From Bufo bufo (lineage: Eukaryota; Chordata; Amphibia; Anura; Bufonidae): DNA of 64,000 nucleotides. Each line of letters opens with the position of its first letter. The stretch's first letter is position 1. A program made the position numbers and the translations under genes. Positions 32,337 to 43,545 of this stretch are shown piece after piece. The stretch spans positions 44,794,323-44,858,322 of the forward strand of contig NC_053398.1 of NCBI RefSeq assembly GCF_905171765.1, in the 5' to 3' direction. Under the pieces are notes generated by a model, which saw only the letters and a program-made list of their open reading frames with translations, was not told where the DNA came from and made no database searches.

Positions 32337-33707
32337 ATGCGAGTAATATCTTGGAATGTGAAGGGACTTCGTTCCCCTGCTAAACGAAATATGGTCATAA
32401 AACACTTGCAGAAATGCAGGGCTGACATTGCACTACTTCAAGAAACCCACTTAGGGGCAGAGGACTTCACTCGCATGGAGAGGATGTGGGTGGGGAAAGT
32501 TATAGGGTCAGAATCATCTCAGAGGAAGGGTGGCACGCTAGTATTGTTTCACAAGAAACTGCAATATAAAATATTATGTCATGAGACGGATGATGCTGGT
32601 AGATGGCAGATAGTGAAATTAGAATCACCAGTGGGAGAAATGGCCCTAATAAATGTATACGGCCCTAACAGGGATAATATAAAATTCTTTGAGGCATTAA
32701 GCACCCGCATAGGTACTTTACGGCAACGTAATATAGTGATAGGTGGAGACATGAATACGGTGATGTTGGTTAATGAGGATCGTAAAACCGCGAAAGAAAT
32801 GAAAAAGTCAGTAGCTGGGAGGGAAAAGGTTCTAGGACAGTTGAAACGAGATAATGACCTCATTGACCCTTGGAAACTAGTCAACCCAGAGGGCAGAGAT
32901 TATACTTTTTATTCTGCCCCAAATGACTCATGGTCTCGTATCGACTACCTTTTGGTGTCTGACTCAATGCGCAATGTGTTTGAAAACCCTAGAATATTGG
33001 ATATGGTCATATCATACCATGCCCCAGTGCAAATTGATTTGAGAGAACAAATACAGAGGGGGTCTGATTATATTTGGCGTTTCCCAACATTCCTTGGGGA
33101 AAATGACAACTTCAAAGAATTGTTAAGGGGATGGCATCTAGAATTTCTTGAGGATAATGCCCCACATAGAGAGGATCCTATTCTTCTATGGGATGCGGAA
33201 AAAGCGGTACTACGTGGTAAAATTATGGCCTATGTTTATGTGCTAAAAGCAAAAACAAAGAAAAAATTAGAAGAGATGACAGATTTACTTAGAAAAACTT
33301 ATACGGCTTTCTTGCAATCCCCCACAGAACAGCTTAAGTTGGAGTGGGTCTCTGCAAAAAAGAACTATGAGTTATGGTACACAAAGTGGGAAGAGATGTA
33401 TCGCTCACAAAAAGACTCTAAATTGTTCCGCTTTGGGAATAAATCAGGGAGGTTGTTAGCAAGATTGTCTAAAGGGTCAGCAATTCAGGCATCTATCCCC
33501 ACATTACTAGATCTGCAGGGAAAACGGCAGAGTAATACTAAAAAAGTAATAGAGATCTTTAAAGAATACTATCAGAAACTATATTCAGCCGAATCAGACA
33601 GTCAGCCATCCCTGGTGCATTATCTTAATCAGCCTGCTATGCCTAAGCTCCAGGATAGTCAGCTCCTTGATCTCAATAAGCCAATAATCGAAGGAAGAAG
33701 TCTCTAG
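32337..33707 (+). pseudogene. L1 ORF2 part 1: endonuclease domain
   Basis: 456 codons from the natural ORF2 start (MRVISWNVKGL). Apurinic-endonuclease motifs are visible: SWNVKGL with N7, QETHL with E36, GGDMN at 136-140 and SRIDYLL at 200-206. The last motif, normally Ser-Asp-His, reads S226-Y227-H228, so the catalytic Asp is lost by what looks like a GAC to TAC change. That alone should abolish target nicking. The linker to the reverse transcriptase follows. The frame ends at 33707; the natural continuation is in the +1 frame (33690 onward), so a one-base indel separates this part from the reverse transcriptase. Confidence 0.88.
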
Positions 33708-33720
33708 GGCAATAAAATTC

Positions 33721-35013
33721 ATGCCTTCAGGGAAAGCTCCGGGCCCGGATGGGTATACGGGTGAATTTTATAAAATACTTAAGGAAGAAGTAGCTCAATT
33801 GTTAATGGAGGGCTTTAACAAAGTCCTGGACGGATCAGTTCAGAAAATTACTAATAACTCAGCGTATATCAGGCTACTACCGAAACCAGGGAAGGATCTG
33901 CTCCTACCCTCATCCTATAGGCCTATCTCCCTCATTAATGCTGATCACAAGCTATTCTCGAAAATCATGGCGGATAGGCTAGCTGATTTGTTACCGGACC
34001 TGATTGGTTTATCTCAGGTGGGCTTTGTAAAAGGCAGATCGGCTGTATTCAATTTGAGGAAGGTGCTGACAGTGCTGGATTATGTTAATAGAGGACAGCA
34101 AATAGAAGAATCACCAGCGCTCCTTACGATAGATGCCGAGAAGGCTTTTGATAATGTTCACTGGGGATGGCTGACACAAGTATTAGATGCAATGAATATT
34201 AAAGGTGCTTTTCGCACATATATAAAGGCTATGTACTCAGACCCTAGGGCACAAATAGTGCTACCGGATTTTATTTCTCATTCCTTTCCACTTTCAAAAG
34301 GAACAAGGCAGGGATGTCCTCTATCCCCACTATTGTTCAATATAGCAATTGAACTGCTGGCTAGATATTTGGAGCAATCGGGAGTGTTTGAAGGTATAAA
34401 AGTAGGATCATGCGAAGTTAAAACCTCGCTTTTTGCAGATGATATAATTTTGTATCTGGCAAGGCCCTCTAGGGATATACACCAAATATTCAATACATTA
34501 GTAGATTTTGGGAAAAGCTCGGGATTCAAGGTTAATACCGAAAAATGTGAACTTCTCTATATAGGGAAACCTCATATGGGGACAAGGAAAGAAATACATG
34601 ATTGTCCAGTTTCTATTTCCAAGAATCATATCACGTACTTAGGTATCAAAATTGGTCCTTCCCCACACTCCTTATATGACCTTAATTATACACCACTGAT
34701 AAAACAAATACAACAAGAACTAGAGAGATGGCACTCCTTGCCTCTGTCTATTTTGGGTAGGTGTCATTTGATTAAAAAGAGAGCTAGAATAGCTATGAAG
34801 AAACTATACTTAACAGTGGAAAAGGGTGGAATACGCTTTCCGGACCTGAGGAGATGCAATTTAGCTGGTCTCTTCCGTCATTGTAGAGACTGGCTGGCTA
34901 TGACATCTTTTTACTCCAATGCAACATTGGAAAAAGAACTAGGGGTTGGAATTTGGGAGCTCTCCTTCATGCTCAGCTGGCAACTCTACCAGCAGAAATT
35001 AAGGGCTCAGTAA
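33721..35013 (+). pseudogene. L1 ORF2 part 2: reverse transcriptase
   Basis: The frame enters at SGKAPGPDGYTGEFYK, fingers motif, then SYRPISLINAD, VGFVKGRSAV, LTIDAEKAFDNV (catalytic D144), QGCPLSPLLFN and FADD at 238-241 (the two catalytic Asp). All three reverse transcriptase carboxylates are therefore preserved. Downstream, CHLIKKRARIAMKKLY appears to join two parts of the domain that are separated by some 35 residues in other L1 proteins, an in-frame deletion in the thumb/connection (inference from family knowledge). The frame ends at 35013 after a shift; the correct reading continues in the frame of the next part. Confidence 0.9.
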
Positions 35014-36098
35014 TAATCAGAGACACAATAGTGACATGAAAGGATGTGAGAAAATTATATAACCTTTCCTTTAGAGCGTCCAAATACATGTCATTATGGT
35101 CTCACCCTGACTTCAAGATGGGAAGCACTAACAAATTGTTCCACCTATGGAAAGGGAGAGGTATTATCACTTTTCAACACTTACTACATGATACAGAACG
35201 AAGATACTTGACTTTATCGGAGCTAAGTAATAAGTATCAGCTTCCAATAGGACAAGAATTGCCATATTACCAGATAATGCACTTTTGTAAGACTAGGCTA
35301 AAAGATGTTGGTCAAGAATGTAAGATGAATGGATTTGATTCATTACTCAAACAGATAGGAAATAAATGGTCACTTTCAGACATTTCTAAAGTACTGAGGG
35401 ATCGAGATAATGACAAAACTTTTGCCGCAAACAGTGGGGGATGGAATAGGTTGTTGACGGGTCCAGATTGGAAAGATAAGATGATGGTGGGGTGGATTAG
35501 GACGAGGAAAGCAGTGATATGTGAGAGGTGGAGAGAAACGCAATTGAAACTGATCCATAGAGCGATATATGCTTTTAATATATCTCCAACGAACAGTGGA
35601 GATACCAGACTGACCAAATGTCCAAAATGTGGATTGATGAAGGCAGATCTAGACCATGGAGTGTGGTTATGCCCCAAGTCAAGACAATATTGGGAATGGG
35701 TATTGTCATGGATCAAAGATACGTGGCACATAGACCTACCATGTGAACCAGAGGTGGTTTTGTTCCATATGTATCCGGATAAGATATCAATACTCAAATT
35801 GATAGATGGGGTTCTGTTGGTAGCTTTAAAATGTCTCCTACAAAAATGGCTAGAGCCACAGGTTCCCACAAGTGGGGAATTACAAGGTCTAATGAGATAT
35901 TTCCTGTTAATGGACCAGTTAGAAGCAGTTTCTCATAAAAACAACAGTTCAGCGGGATTTTTGAATAAGTGGTCAACTTTCATTGCCAAGCATTTATCAA
36001 CAGAAGAAATTAAGATCCTTATGAATAACTTTAAATATACAGAATGGTACCTTAAAAAAGATATACGGGGAAATTTGGGGAAGTTGAAAGTGTCATAA
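35013..36098 (+). pseudogene. L1 ORF2 part 3: C-terminal region with zinc motif
   Basis: The frame continuing from KGSVIIRDTIVT meets a TGA at 35037-35039, in a position where TGG (Trp) is likely, and then stays open to 36098. It contains the C-terminal cysteine motif CPKCGLMKADLDHGVWLC (C-x2-C-x8-H-x4-C), found in L1 ORF2 proteins and needed for RNA binding. The same spacing occurs in the two other L1 copies in this window. The end (LRGNLGKLKVS in part) is close to the expected stop, followed by the 3' UTR. Confidence 0.85.
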
Positions 36099-36358
36099 AT
36101 AATAACTTTCTTATTATAGTAAGAAATAGTGTGTAGAGGAGTAGAGGCGCATTCAGACAGTAAAGGGGGGAGGGAAGGGCGGGGGGTTAGTTGCCATAGT
36201 TACTGTGGGAATGACACATGTGATGTTTGTATTTTCGGATGATACATGCTGTACTTGATCTATATGTCATACTGTACTTATATTAATGTCCAGATAATCT
36301 GTAACTTTGATGCTCACAAAAATGGAATAAAATGTTATGAGAAAAAAATAAAAAAAAC

Positions 36359-36604
36359 ATCCAGCAACTGGGGGGTTGGGGGAGGGTCACAACTAATAGC
36401 AGGCTGCGACAGGAACGAGCCTCCCTAGCATTGCGGATGCCGCTAGGGAGGCTTGTTCCCGTTGCGGCTTTTAGTTGGGTCCCCCACCCCCCACGTCACT
36501 GGATGTTTTTATCCGTGCAACGGGGAGAAGTATGAAGTAAGAAGTATGACCAGTATGAGGGGCCCGGGCATTTTGGGGGGCATTATAGGGGTTGGATAAC
36601 CTCT
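36359..36604 (+). mobile_element. MITE D, right part
   Basis: It begins at catccagcaactggg, an interior part of family D, carries the cctccctagc...gctagggagg inverted repeat and ends GGATAACCTCT followed by TTAA (36605-36608). The left part is missing where the L1 tail begins. Confidence 0.65.
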
Positions 36605-36707
36605 TTAATTCCTGGATAACCCTTTAAGCTTCTCCTGATCATGACAGTGCAGAGGTTTGACTTTTTAAATCAGCATTCCTTTAAAGCGTTTTTTTTTCTC
36701 CTCAAAC

Positions 36708-36948
36708 GTTGGTGGCATATCGCTAGGATATACCACGAATGTCAAACGGGTGCAGGTCGCACTTCTGGGAAGGAGAGCTCAAGGTTATGCATGACCACCT
36801 TCCATTATTTATATGGCATCCCATTTAAATAAAAGAAGGGCGGCTGCGCATGCGCGGTGCGCTCTTGTTCACTTTGGGAGCTCCATTCTAGAGATAGGTT
36901 TGGGCCCCAGAAGTGAGACCCACACCAAATAGGAGGTGAGACAACCCC
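36708..36948. mobile_element. TTAA-type MITE with tgcgcatgcgc centre
   Basis: The right end is GAGACAACCCCT with TTAG. It contains 'cttctggg...cccagaag' arms and 'gcgcatgcgcggtgcgc'. A related copy starts at 63108. Confidence 0.55.
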
Positions 36949-37349
36949 TTTAGAGGAACCTGCAATATACTTTAAGCTGTGTTTGTTGCATGAACTAGTG
37001 TCAGACATGCTGAAATCAGAGGTCTATCACTTATCTGATACAAAAACACCCCTGCTAAAAATATTTATTATTATGTTTATTATATTTATGGGAAAGATTT
37101 ATTTTTTGCAAGACGCTACAAATGTGTTGCCAAAAAGTTGTGCAAGTTTTTGTGACTTTTTGGGGGGTTTTACTTTGAAAAGTAGCGAGTGGCCGGAGAA
37201 GGCAGTCCATCACATGCATTATAATCTACACCAGGAAACTGGCCAAGATTATAGTGGAGATCGACACCAGCTCTCTTGCTGATCTAGATCTCTTCTTTCT
37301 TGCACAGACCTGCAAAGATGCACCACAAATTTTAGGATGTACGATATGC
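36949..37349. other. No gene seen
   Basis: AT-rich. Contains the 'aaagatttatt...gtgactttt' scrap shared with 28.0 kb. Confidence 0.4.
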
Positions 37350-37353
37350 TTAA

Positions 37354-37438
37354 AGGGGTTATCCAGGAATTAATATTGATGATCTATCCTAAGGATAGGT
37401 CATCAATATCAGATAGGTGGGGGTCCGACACCCAGGAC
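37354..37438 (+). mobile_element. MITE A, left part
   Basis: TTAA stands at 37350-37353, then AGGGGTTATCCAGGAATTAA and the gatctatcc...ggataggtcatc hairpin. It is cut by a hAT terminus at 37439. Confidence 0.7.
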
Positions 37439-37550
37439 CAGTGTTCCCTCTAAGCTGCGTGGGTAATCGGCCGCACAGCAATTAGTTTACCCCTGCTCAC
37501 AAGTTTAATAAGTCCGCTCAAAATGCGCACACATGCCGCCCCACACTATT
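37439..37550 (+). mobile_element. hAT-like end fragment (CAGTGTTCCCTCTAAGC)
   Basis: The start CAGTGTTCCCTCTAAGCTG has the form of a hAT terminal repeat and lies inside the MITE A sequence. The right end is not recognisable. Confidence 0.45.
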
Positions 37551-37609
37551 GATGATCACTGGGATGGTGTGTTCCTACCAGTGGTTTAACCCCTTGTGTT
37601 CGGCAGCAG

Positions 37610-37825
37610 CATGCCCTCCACCTATATACAGCCTATACCTATGTACAGCCTACACCTACATACAGTCTATACCTATGTACAACCTATACCTATATACAGT
37701 CTACAACTATGTACAGTCTACACCGTGTAGACTGTACATAGGTGTAGACTGTACATAGGTATAGGCTGTATATAGGTATAGGCTGTATGTAGGTGTAGGC
37801 TGTATATAGATATAGGCTGTATATA
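37610..37825. repeat. Minisatellite with orientation switch, left part
   Basis: Units of about 22 bp (tatacctatatacagcc and variants) run in one direction to 37732 and then as the reverse complement (ggtataggctgtatata), with the switch at caccGTGTAGAC near 37725-37735. The array continues beyond the inserted Tc1 element at 45511-45590. Confidence 0.85.
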
Positions 37826-38220
37826 CAGTGGATATAAAAAGTCTACAGACCCCTGTTGAAATGTCAGGTTTCTGTGCTGTAAAAAAATGAGACAAAAATA
37901 AATCATTTCAGAACTTTTTCCACCTTTTAATGTGAGCTATAAACTGTACCACTCAATTGAAAAACAAACAGATATTTTAGATGGAGGGAAGAAAACAAAA
38001 AAAAAACTAAAATAATGTGGTTGCATAAGTGTGCACACCCTCTTATAACTGGGGATGTAGCTGTGTACAGAATTAAGCAATCACATTTAAAATCATGTTA
38101 AATAGAAGTCAGCATACACCTGCCATCATTTAAAGTGCCTCTGATTAACCCCAAATAAAGTTCAGCTGCTCTAGTTGGTCTTTCCTGAAATTTTCTTAGT
38201 CGCATCCCACAGCAAAAGCC

Positions 38221-39140
38221 ATGGTCCACAGAGAGCTTCCAAAGCATCAGAGGGATCTCATTGTTAAAAGGTATCAGTCAGGAGAAGGGTACAAAAGAAT
38301 TTCCAAGACATTAGATATACCATGGAACACAGTGAAGTGGAGAAAATATGGCACAACAGTGACATTACCAAGAACTGGACGTCCCTCCAAAATTGATGAA
38401 AAGACGGGAAGAAAACTGGTCTGGGAGGCTTACCAAGAGGCCTACAGCAACATTAAAGGAGCTGCAGGAATATCTGGCAAGTACTGACTGTGTGGTACAT
38501 GTGACAACAATCTCCCATATTCTTCATATGTCTGGGCTATGGGGTAGAGTGGCAAGACGAAAGCCTTTTCTTACGAAGAAAAACATCCAAGCGAGGCTAC
38601 ATTTTTCAAAAACACATCTGAAGTCTCCCAAAAGCATGTGGGAAAAAGTGTTATGGTCTGATGAAACCAAGGTTGAACTTTTTGGTAATAATTCCAAAAG
38701 ATATGTTTGGCGCAAAAACAACACTGCATATCACCAAAAGAACACCATCCCCACAGTGAAGCATGGTGGTGGAAGCATCATGCCAAGGGGCTGTTTTTCT
38801 TTAGCTTAACTAAGGCCCCAGTTCCAGCTGGAGGGAATTATGAACAGTTCCAAATACCAGTCAATATTGGCACAAAACCTTCAGGCTTCTGTTAGAAAGC
38901 TGAACATGAAGAGGAACTTCATCTTCCAGCATGACAACGACCTAAAGCATAAATCCAAATCAACAAAGAAGGTGATCTGAAGAGGGCTGTGCACAGGAGA
39001 TGCCCTCGCATTCTGACAGATTTGAGTGTTTTTGCAAAGAAGAGTGGGCAAATCTTGCCAAGTCAAAATGCCAACTCATACCCAAAAAGACTGAGTGCTG
39101 TAATAAAATCAAAAGGTGTTTCAATACACTTATGCAACCA
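38221..39140 (+). pseudogene. Tc1 transposase pseudogene
   Basis: The N-terminal paired helix-turn-helix region is recognisable (LIVKRYQSGEGYKRISKTL, then LPRTGRPSK). A frameshift near 38430 moves reading to [15 protein letters not shown] and on to [13 protein letters not shown], which holds the first catalytic Asp. KHGGGSIM follows, then stops and shifts. FQHDND with the second Asp is visible near 38930. The sequence then jumps from KSKSTKK directly to GDLKRAVHRR, so the segment with the third catalytic Glu (SPDLNPIE motif) is deleted. The C-terminal part reaches the right inverted repeat. Inactive. Confidence 0.9.
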
Positions 39141-39399
39141 TATTATTTTATATATATAATTTTTTTTTTATTCTTTATTTATGAGTTTCCAAGAATATGA
39201 TAAGAGTTGCATTAAGTTGAATCACACATAACAGGATGAGAATGTCGGTACCAAGCCGACAAAAAGTCATAGGAACATGTTGATATCCTGACAATAAGGT
39301 CTAAATATATGTAGTATATGATAGCCATCATAATGAATGGATAACACGAAAAAACAATACGACCGCTCCATGAGTGGTATAAAACATTAGAGCCTCATT

Positions 39400-40926
39400 A
39401 TAATAATAATAAGACTGAATACAGCTGGGGAGAAGACAGGACACACCCACATAAGGAAGGGTAGGTTACATATGGTAAAAGAAAGCAAAAGAAAAAGGGT
39501 AAGCAGACGGAAATGACCGAGAAGACCCCTTCAAACCAGTAAGGATTGGTACTCCATTGAATCCTGGAAGACAAACCAAGGGGTCCAAGTAGTAACAAAA
39601 GCTTTATGATTATTCTTTAGGGACGCCGTTAGTTCCTCCATTCTCCGGATCTCTTCCACTTTTTGTATCCACAGCGCAGTGGATGGTGGAGTAGAAGACT
39701 TCCATTTCACCTTGATGCAGGACCTAGCTGCAATGACCAAGTGGCGCAGGCAGGACCGACAAAGTAAGCTCAGGGATAAATCCGAGAGCAATAATAAGAA
39801 AAATGTTTGGTATGGGAAAAGAGAAAATAGATGCCAAGGTCTTATGAATTGAGTCCCAAAAATGCTTGACTTTGTCACATTGCCAGAAAATATGAAGAAG
39901 CGAGCCCTGAAATGTTTCGCAACGCCAGCACAAAGGGGACGTTGTCGGGAACATACTCTGGAGACGGGTCGGGACATAATACCATCTTGATAGTATTTTA
40001 TAACTGGCCTTCTGATACTTACTGGCAATGGATGATTTGTCAGCTAATTGGAAAATTTTGAGCCATTGGTCGGAGGAGATATCAACTTGCAAATCTTGAG
40101 TCCACTTGTCAGAGTAGGAGGGGAAAAAATCTGCTTCGGGCGATACCAATGCTTTATAGAGTTCTGAGAGAGAATGGCGGTATACTCCTGAGCCTATGCA
40201 CGTTTTTTCAAAAGGCATAAGAGCTCTATCAGTCCCGAGAGTTCAGCGTATGTGAATTGCGTATGAGGTTCTAAAGAAAGGCGCTCAACATCATCCACTC
40301 AGTCTCCATTGTACAAATGGGCCTCCCGAACTACTCGCCGGTAAGTCAGGATGTCCCAGGACAGGGAACATTGGGGATGGTGTTGGGGAGATCGTGGGAG
40401 TGTGTTGGTATTTGTGGAATTGAAGTAGAGTAGGGCCAATGATAGGGTGAGAGGAAATTGTAGACAAAATCTTCCTATCAGTCCATGGCAGTAGAGCCAG
40501 TGGGGTCTGGGATGCGAGTTGTTCAATGGAGATCCATTGCTTGAATGGAGCATGTCGGCACCAGTCTACCACCCGCTGAAACATGGAAGCAGCATGATAT
40601 TTCCATAAGTCAGGTATCCCCAGCCCTCCCCTATCTCTCGGAACATGTAGCAGGGATATAGAAAGTCTCGGGTTCCTGCCCGCCCAGATAACTTTGAAAA
40701 GGTCACGGTGTGCAGTCCTAAAGAAACTAGCTGGTATGTGGATGGGGAGAGTTTGGAATAGATATAACAGGCGCGGCAGAACATTCATTTTAAAGATGGC
40801 ACACCTGCCAAACCATGTATACAGGCCTTTGGACCATCTCTTAAGGTCCTCCCTAATCCGACTCAAGAGGGGGGTGTAGTTTCTAGAAAACAGCTCCCTA
40901 GGATCCTTGGGGATCATCGTGCCCAA
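39400..40926 (-). pseudogene. L1 copy 2 ORF2 part 3: C-terminal region
   Basis: Open pieces 40926-40291 and 40218-39724 give the thumb/connection region and the C-terminal cysteine motif CWRCETFQGSLLHIFWQC (C-x2-C-x8-H-x4-C). After 39724 the frame shifts and continues as KVEEIRRMEELTASL toward 39600, followed by the 3' UTR and A-rich tail. At least three disruptions. Confidence 0.85.
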
Positions 40927-41036
40927 GTATCTAATGGCACCCGTCGTCCATCTGAAAGGTAAGGAACCCGCTAGTTCAGTCTCAAGGGAGTTTGGTATGG
41001 ATATATTAAGAGCCTCAGATTTTGTAAGTTAATTTT

Positions 41037-41702
41037 CTAATTGGATAAGTTGTGAAACTCCTTAAATTCAGCAATTAGGTTGGGGAATGTGATCCGGGAT
41101 TCGGTAATCATAAACTTCAGATCATCCACATAGGCTGCTATTTTAAATTCCTGACCGCCCACTACCAAACCCGAGATGTCAGGGTTTTTCCTAATTGTCC
41201 TCAGAAGAGGTTCTAGGGTAAGGATGAAAATTAAGGGTGATAGAGGGCATCCTTGGTAAATACCATTCCTGATATCAAAGGGGGGCGAGAGCACACCATT
41301 AACCTTTGTGGACGCCGAGGGTGAGGAGTAGAGAGAACGGATCCATGATAACAGCGGACCCTCGATGCCCACATGGTTTAGTACTGCAAGTAACCAAGGC
41401 CATCCCACCCTGTCAAATGCCTTTTCGGCATCGGTGGATAGAAGACAGAGGGAAGAGCGTTGTATCTTGGCGTGATGAATCAAGTTCAACACTTTCATGG
41501 TATTGTCTCTCGCCTCTCTTGAAGGAATAAAACCAACCTGATCCGTATGTATAAGATCTGACAGGAAAGGGGTTAAACGTGTAGCCAATACCTTTGCAAA
41601 TAACTTAATGTCAACATTAAGTAACGATATGCGGCGGTAACTAGCGCAGGCAGTTGGGTCCTTACCCTCCTTATGGATAACCGTAATATGTGCATGCGAC
41701 AT
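41037..41702 (-). pseudogene. L1 copy 2 ORF2 part 2: reverse transcriptase
   Basis: 221 codons starting inside the domain: HITVIHKEGKDPTACASYRR, ISLLNVDIKLFAK, DQVGFIPSREARDN, STDAEKAFDRV (first catalytic Asp), YQGCPLSPLIF and AYVDDLKFMI. The catalytic pair is in a YVDD rather than FADD context. The frame breaks after FHNLSN near 41037, and the next open part (40926-40291, from MGTMIPKDPRELFSRNYTP) carries the thumb and connection region, including LKRWSKGLYTWFGRCAIFKM. Confidence 0.9.
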
Positions 41703-41868
41703 ATCCTTAGGGATGGGGTCACATGAGCTTATTTTTTTTTTTTAGGGCGTTGGTGAGAGGGGAGGGATTTTGAGAAGGGGGAGATATCTCTTGTAATATG
41801 AGGCTGGAAGGCCATCTGGGGCCGGTGCTTTACTAGGCTGCATTGATTTCAGTGCCTCTCCTATCTCC

Positions 41869-43071
41869 TCAGTGGTAATCAAGGGCCTCTCTCGGCAATT
41901 TGGGTAAACCTGATCTGGTCAGGTATGTACTCATAGCTAAATCTAGGGACAAACTAGTTTGGTTAGACTGTGGGAGATTGTAAAGATTCTGATAAAAGTG
42001 AGCGAAAGCCTCCGTTATGGAATCAGGGTTATTCAAAACATGACCCCGTGGAGGTGTAATGCGGGGGACGTAATTTCTAGCTCTTTGTTCGCGTAATGAT
42101 CTGGTAAACTCCCCTCTTATCACACATTTGTGTGCAGCCCATACCGTAAGGGGTGAGGCATTGTTAACTTGATTTTCCTCAAAATAGTGAGAAAGAGCTA
42201 AGTTAATTTCTTGAGAAACTTCCAAATACTGCAACAGCGACTCATTAAGGCGCCACTGCCAAGATCTGGGAGACGGAAGAGGGGATTTCAAGGAGACATG
42301 TAGCATGGCGTGATCCGAAAAAGTTATAGGATCAATTGAAGAAGAGGCGATGAGTGGAACTGCCGAGTGTCTAAGCATAAAATAGTCCAATCTGGAGTAG
42401 ACATCTCTGGGCGCAGAGTAAAACGTGAAATCCCTAGCTTCAGGGTTAACTGCTCGCCAAACATCTACTAGCTGATAAGTATGAAGGAGGCTCTTAATGC
42501 AACGAATATAGGAGTGGGCTAGATGAGAGGATCCTTTAGAAACATCTACAAGTGGGTCCTAAGCGACATTTAGATCTCCTCCGACCAAGAGAGTGCCCTC
42601 TGCAAAATCATCTAATTTACATAGAATACCAGTTAGGGCCCTCAATTGTTTAGTATTGGGCAGGTATATGTTAGCCAAAGTATACACCTGGCCTCCTATT
42701 CGACCCTTGACAAACATAAACCTGCCCGTGTCATCTGAACTAGTGTCCAGAAATTCCCAGGGGGTAGATCTAGCAATAAGGACACTCACACCTCTCGATT
42801 TTGATATGTTATAACAGCTGTGATAAGCATCTGGATATCTGGGAGAGCTAAACTTCGGTATAGTATCCCTGCGAAAATGAGTCTCTTGAATGAAGGCAAT
42901 TTGTACCTTTTTACACCACAAGAGCCGGAGAATGGAGGAACGTTTCTCAGGGGTATTCAACCCATTGGCATTGATTGACGCAAAGGTAATTTCAGACATA
43001 GTCAGGGCCTGTAGAAAACAAGAAATAAAAGAAAGGACAATAGGGGGGGGGAGAAAAGAGTGGGTGGACAA
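41869..43071 (-). pseudogene. L1 copy 2 ORF2 part 1: endonuclease
   Basis: ORF2 begins near MSEITFASINANGLN (about 42999). Motifs visible are SINANGLN, FIQETHFR, LVGGDLNVA, DYFMLRHS and ITFSDHAMLHV, so unlike copy 1 the Ser-Asp-His triad member is intact. A stop directly after GGDLNVA (42558-42556) splits the domain into 43071-42559 and 42390-41869. The linker with NPDSITEAFAHFYQNLY leads to the reverse transcriptase, where further stops occur between 41869 and 41703. Confidence 0.88.
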
Positions 43072-43545
43072 TACAGAAGATTTAAATCAACAAGTACAAA
43101 TACGTCTACAAGGTCAGATATTTAAACCGGCTAATCCAGTTCAAATAAAACCAAATTGAACAAAACTGTGGAAAATTTTATCCACTATGGCACTATGCGA
43201 CTCTTGGTAAGCCCGAATCGAGCGAGCCAAGACTCACGGTCCTAGTAGGGGTTAAGAAGAGAAATCCATAAAGCTACCCTTTCCCCCGGCCCAGACATTA
43301 CAAGCAACAATAATATAATTAAGAGAGGAGACACAGAGGACAGCGGAAAAACTAAAATTAAACTACTACCAGCGAGAAAGAGAAGAGAAAAAAAAAGGAA
43401 AAACCAACAAACCCGCTGGACATGTTAGAACCATACTCCGTCCTCTGTGTCTACTCTCTAGCACAATATCAAGTATTGTAGGTCACATGACAAGGGTTCT
43501 TCTCAACCCATAGGAGTTGGAACTACTGATGGAGAAGATAGTCCC

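Larger units (their letters stand above)
30900..36358 (+). mobile_element. L1-type LINE, copy 1, nearly complete
   Basis: The order is a short 5' leader, an ORF1 of 301 codons, about 365 bp of spacer, and an ORF2 carrying endonuclease, reverse transcriptase and a C-terminal zinc motif, then a G-rich 3' UTR and an A-rich tail (36337-36358). ORF2 is broken by a frameshift near 33690, a second shift near 34950-35010 and a TGA at 35037-35039. No target duplication was found; the 5' boundary is approximate. Confidence 0.85.
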
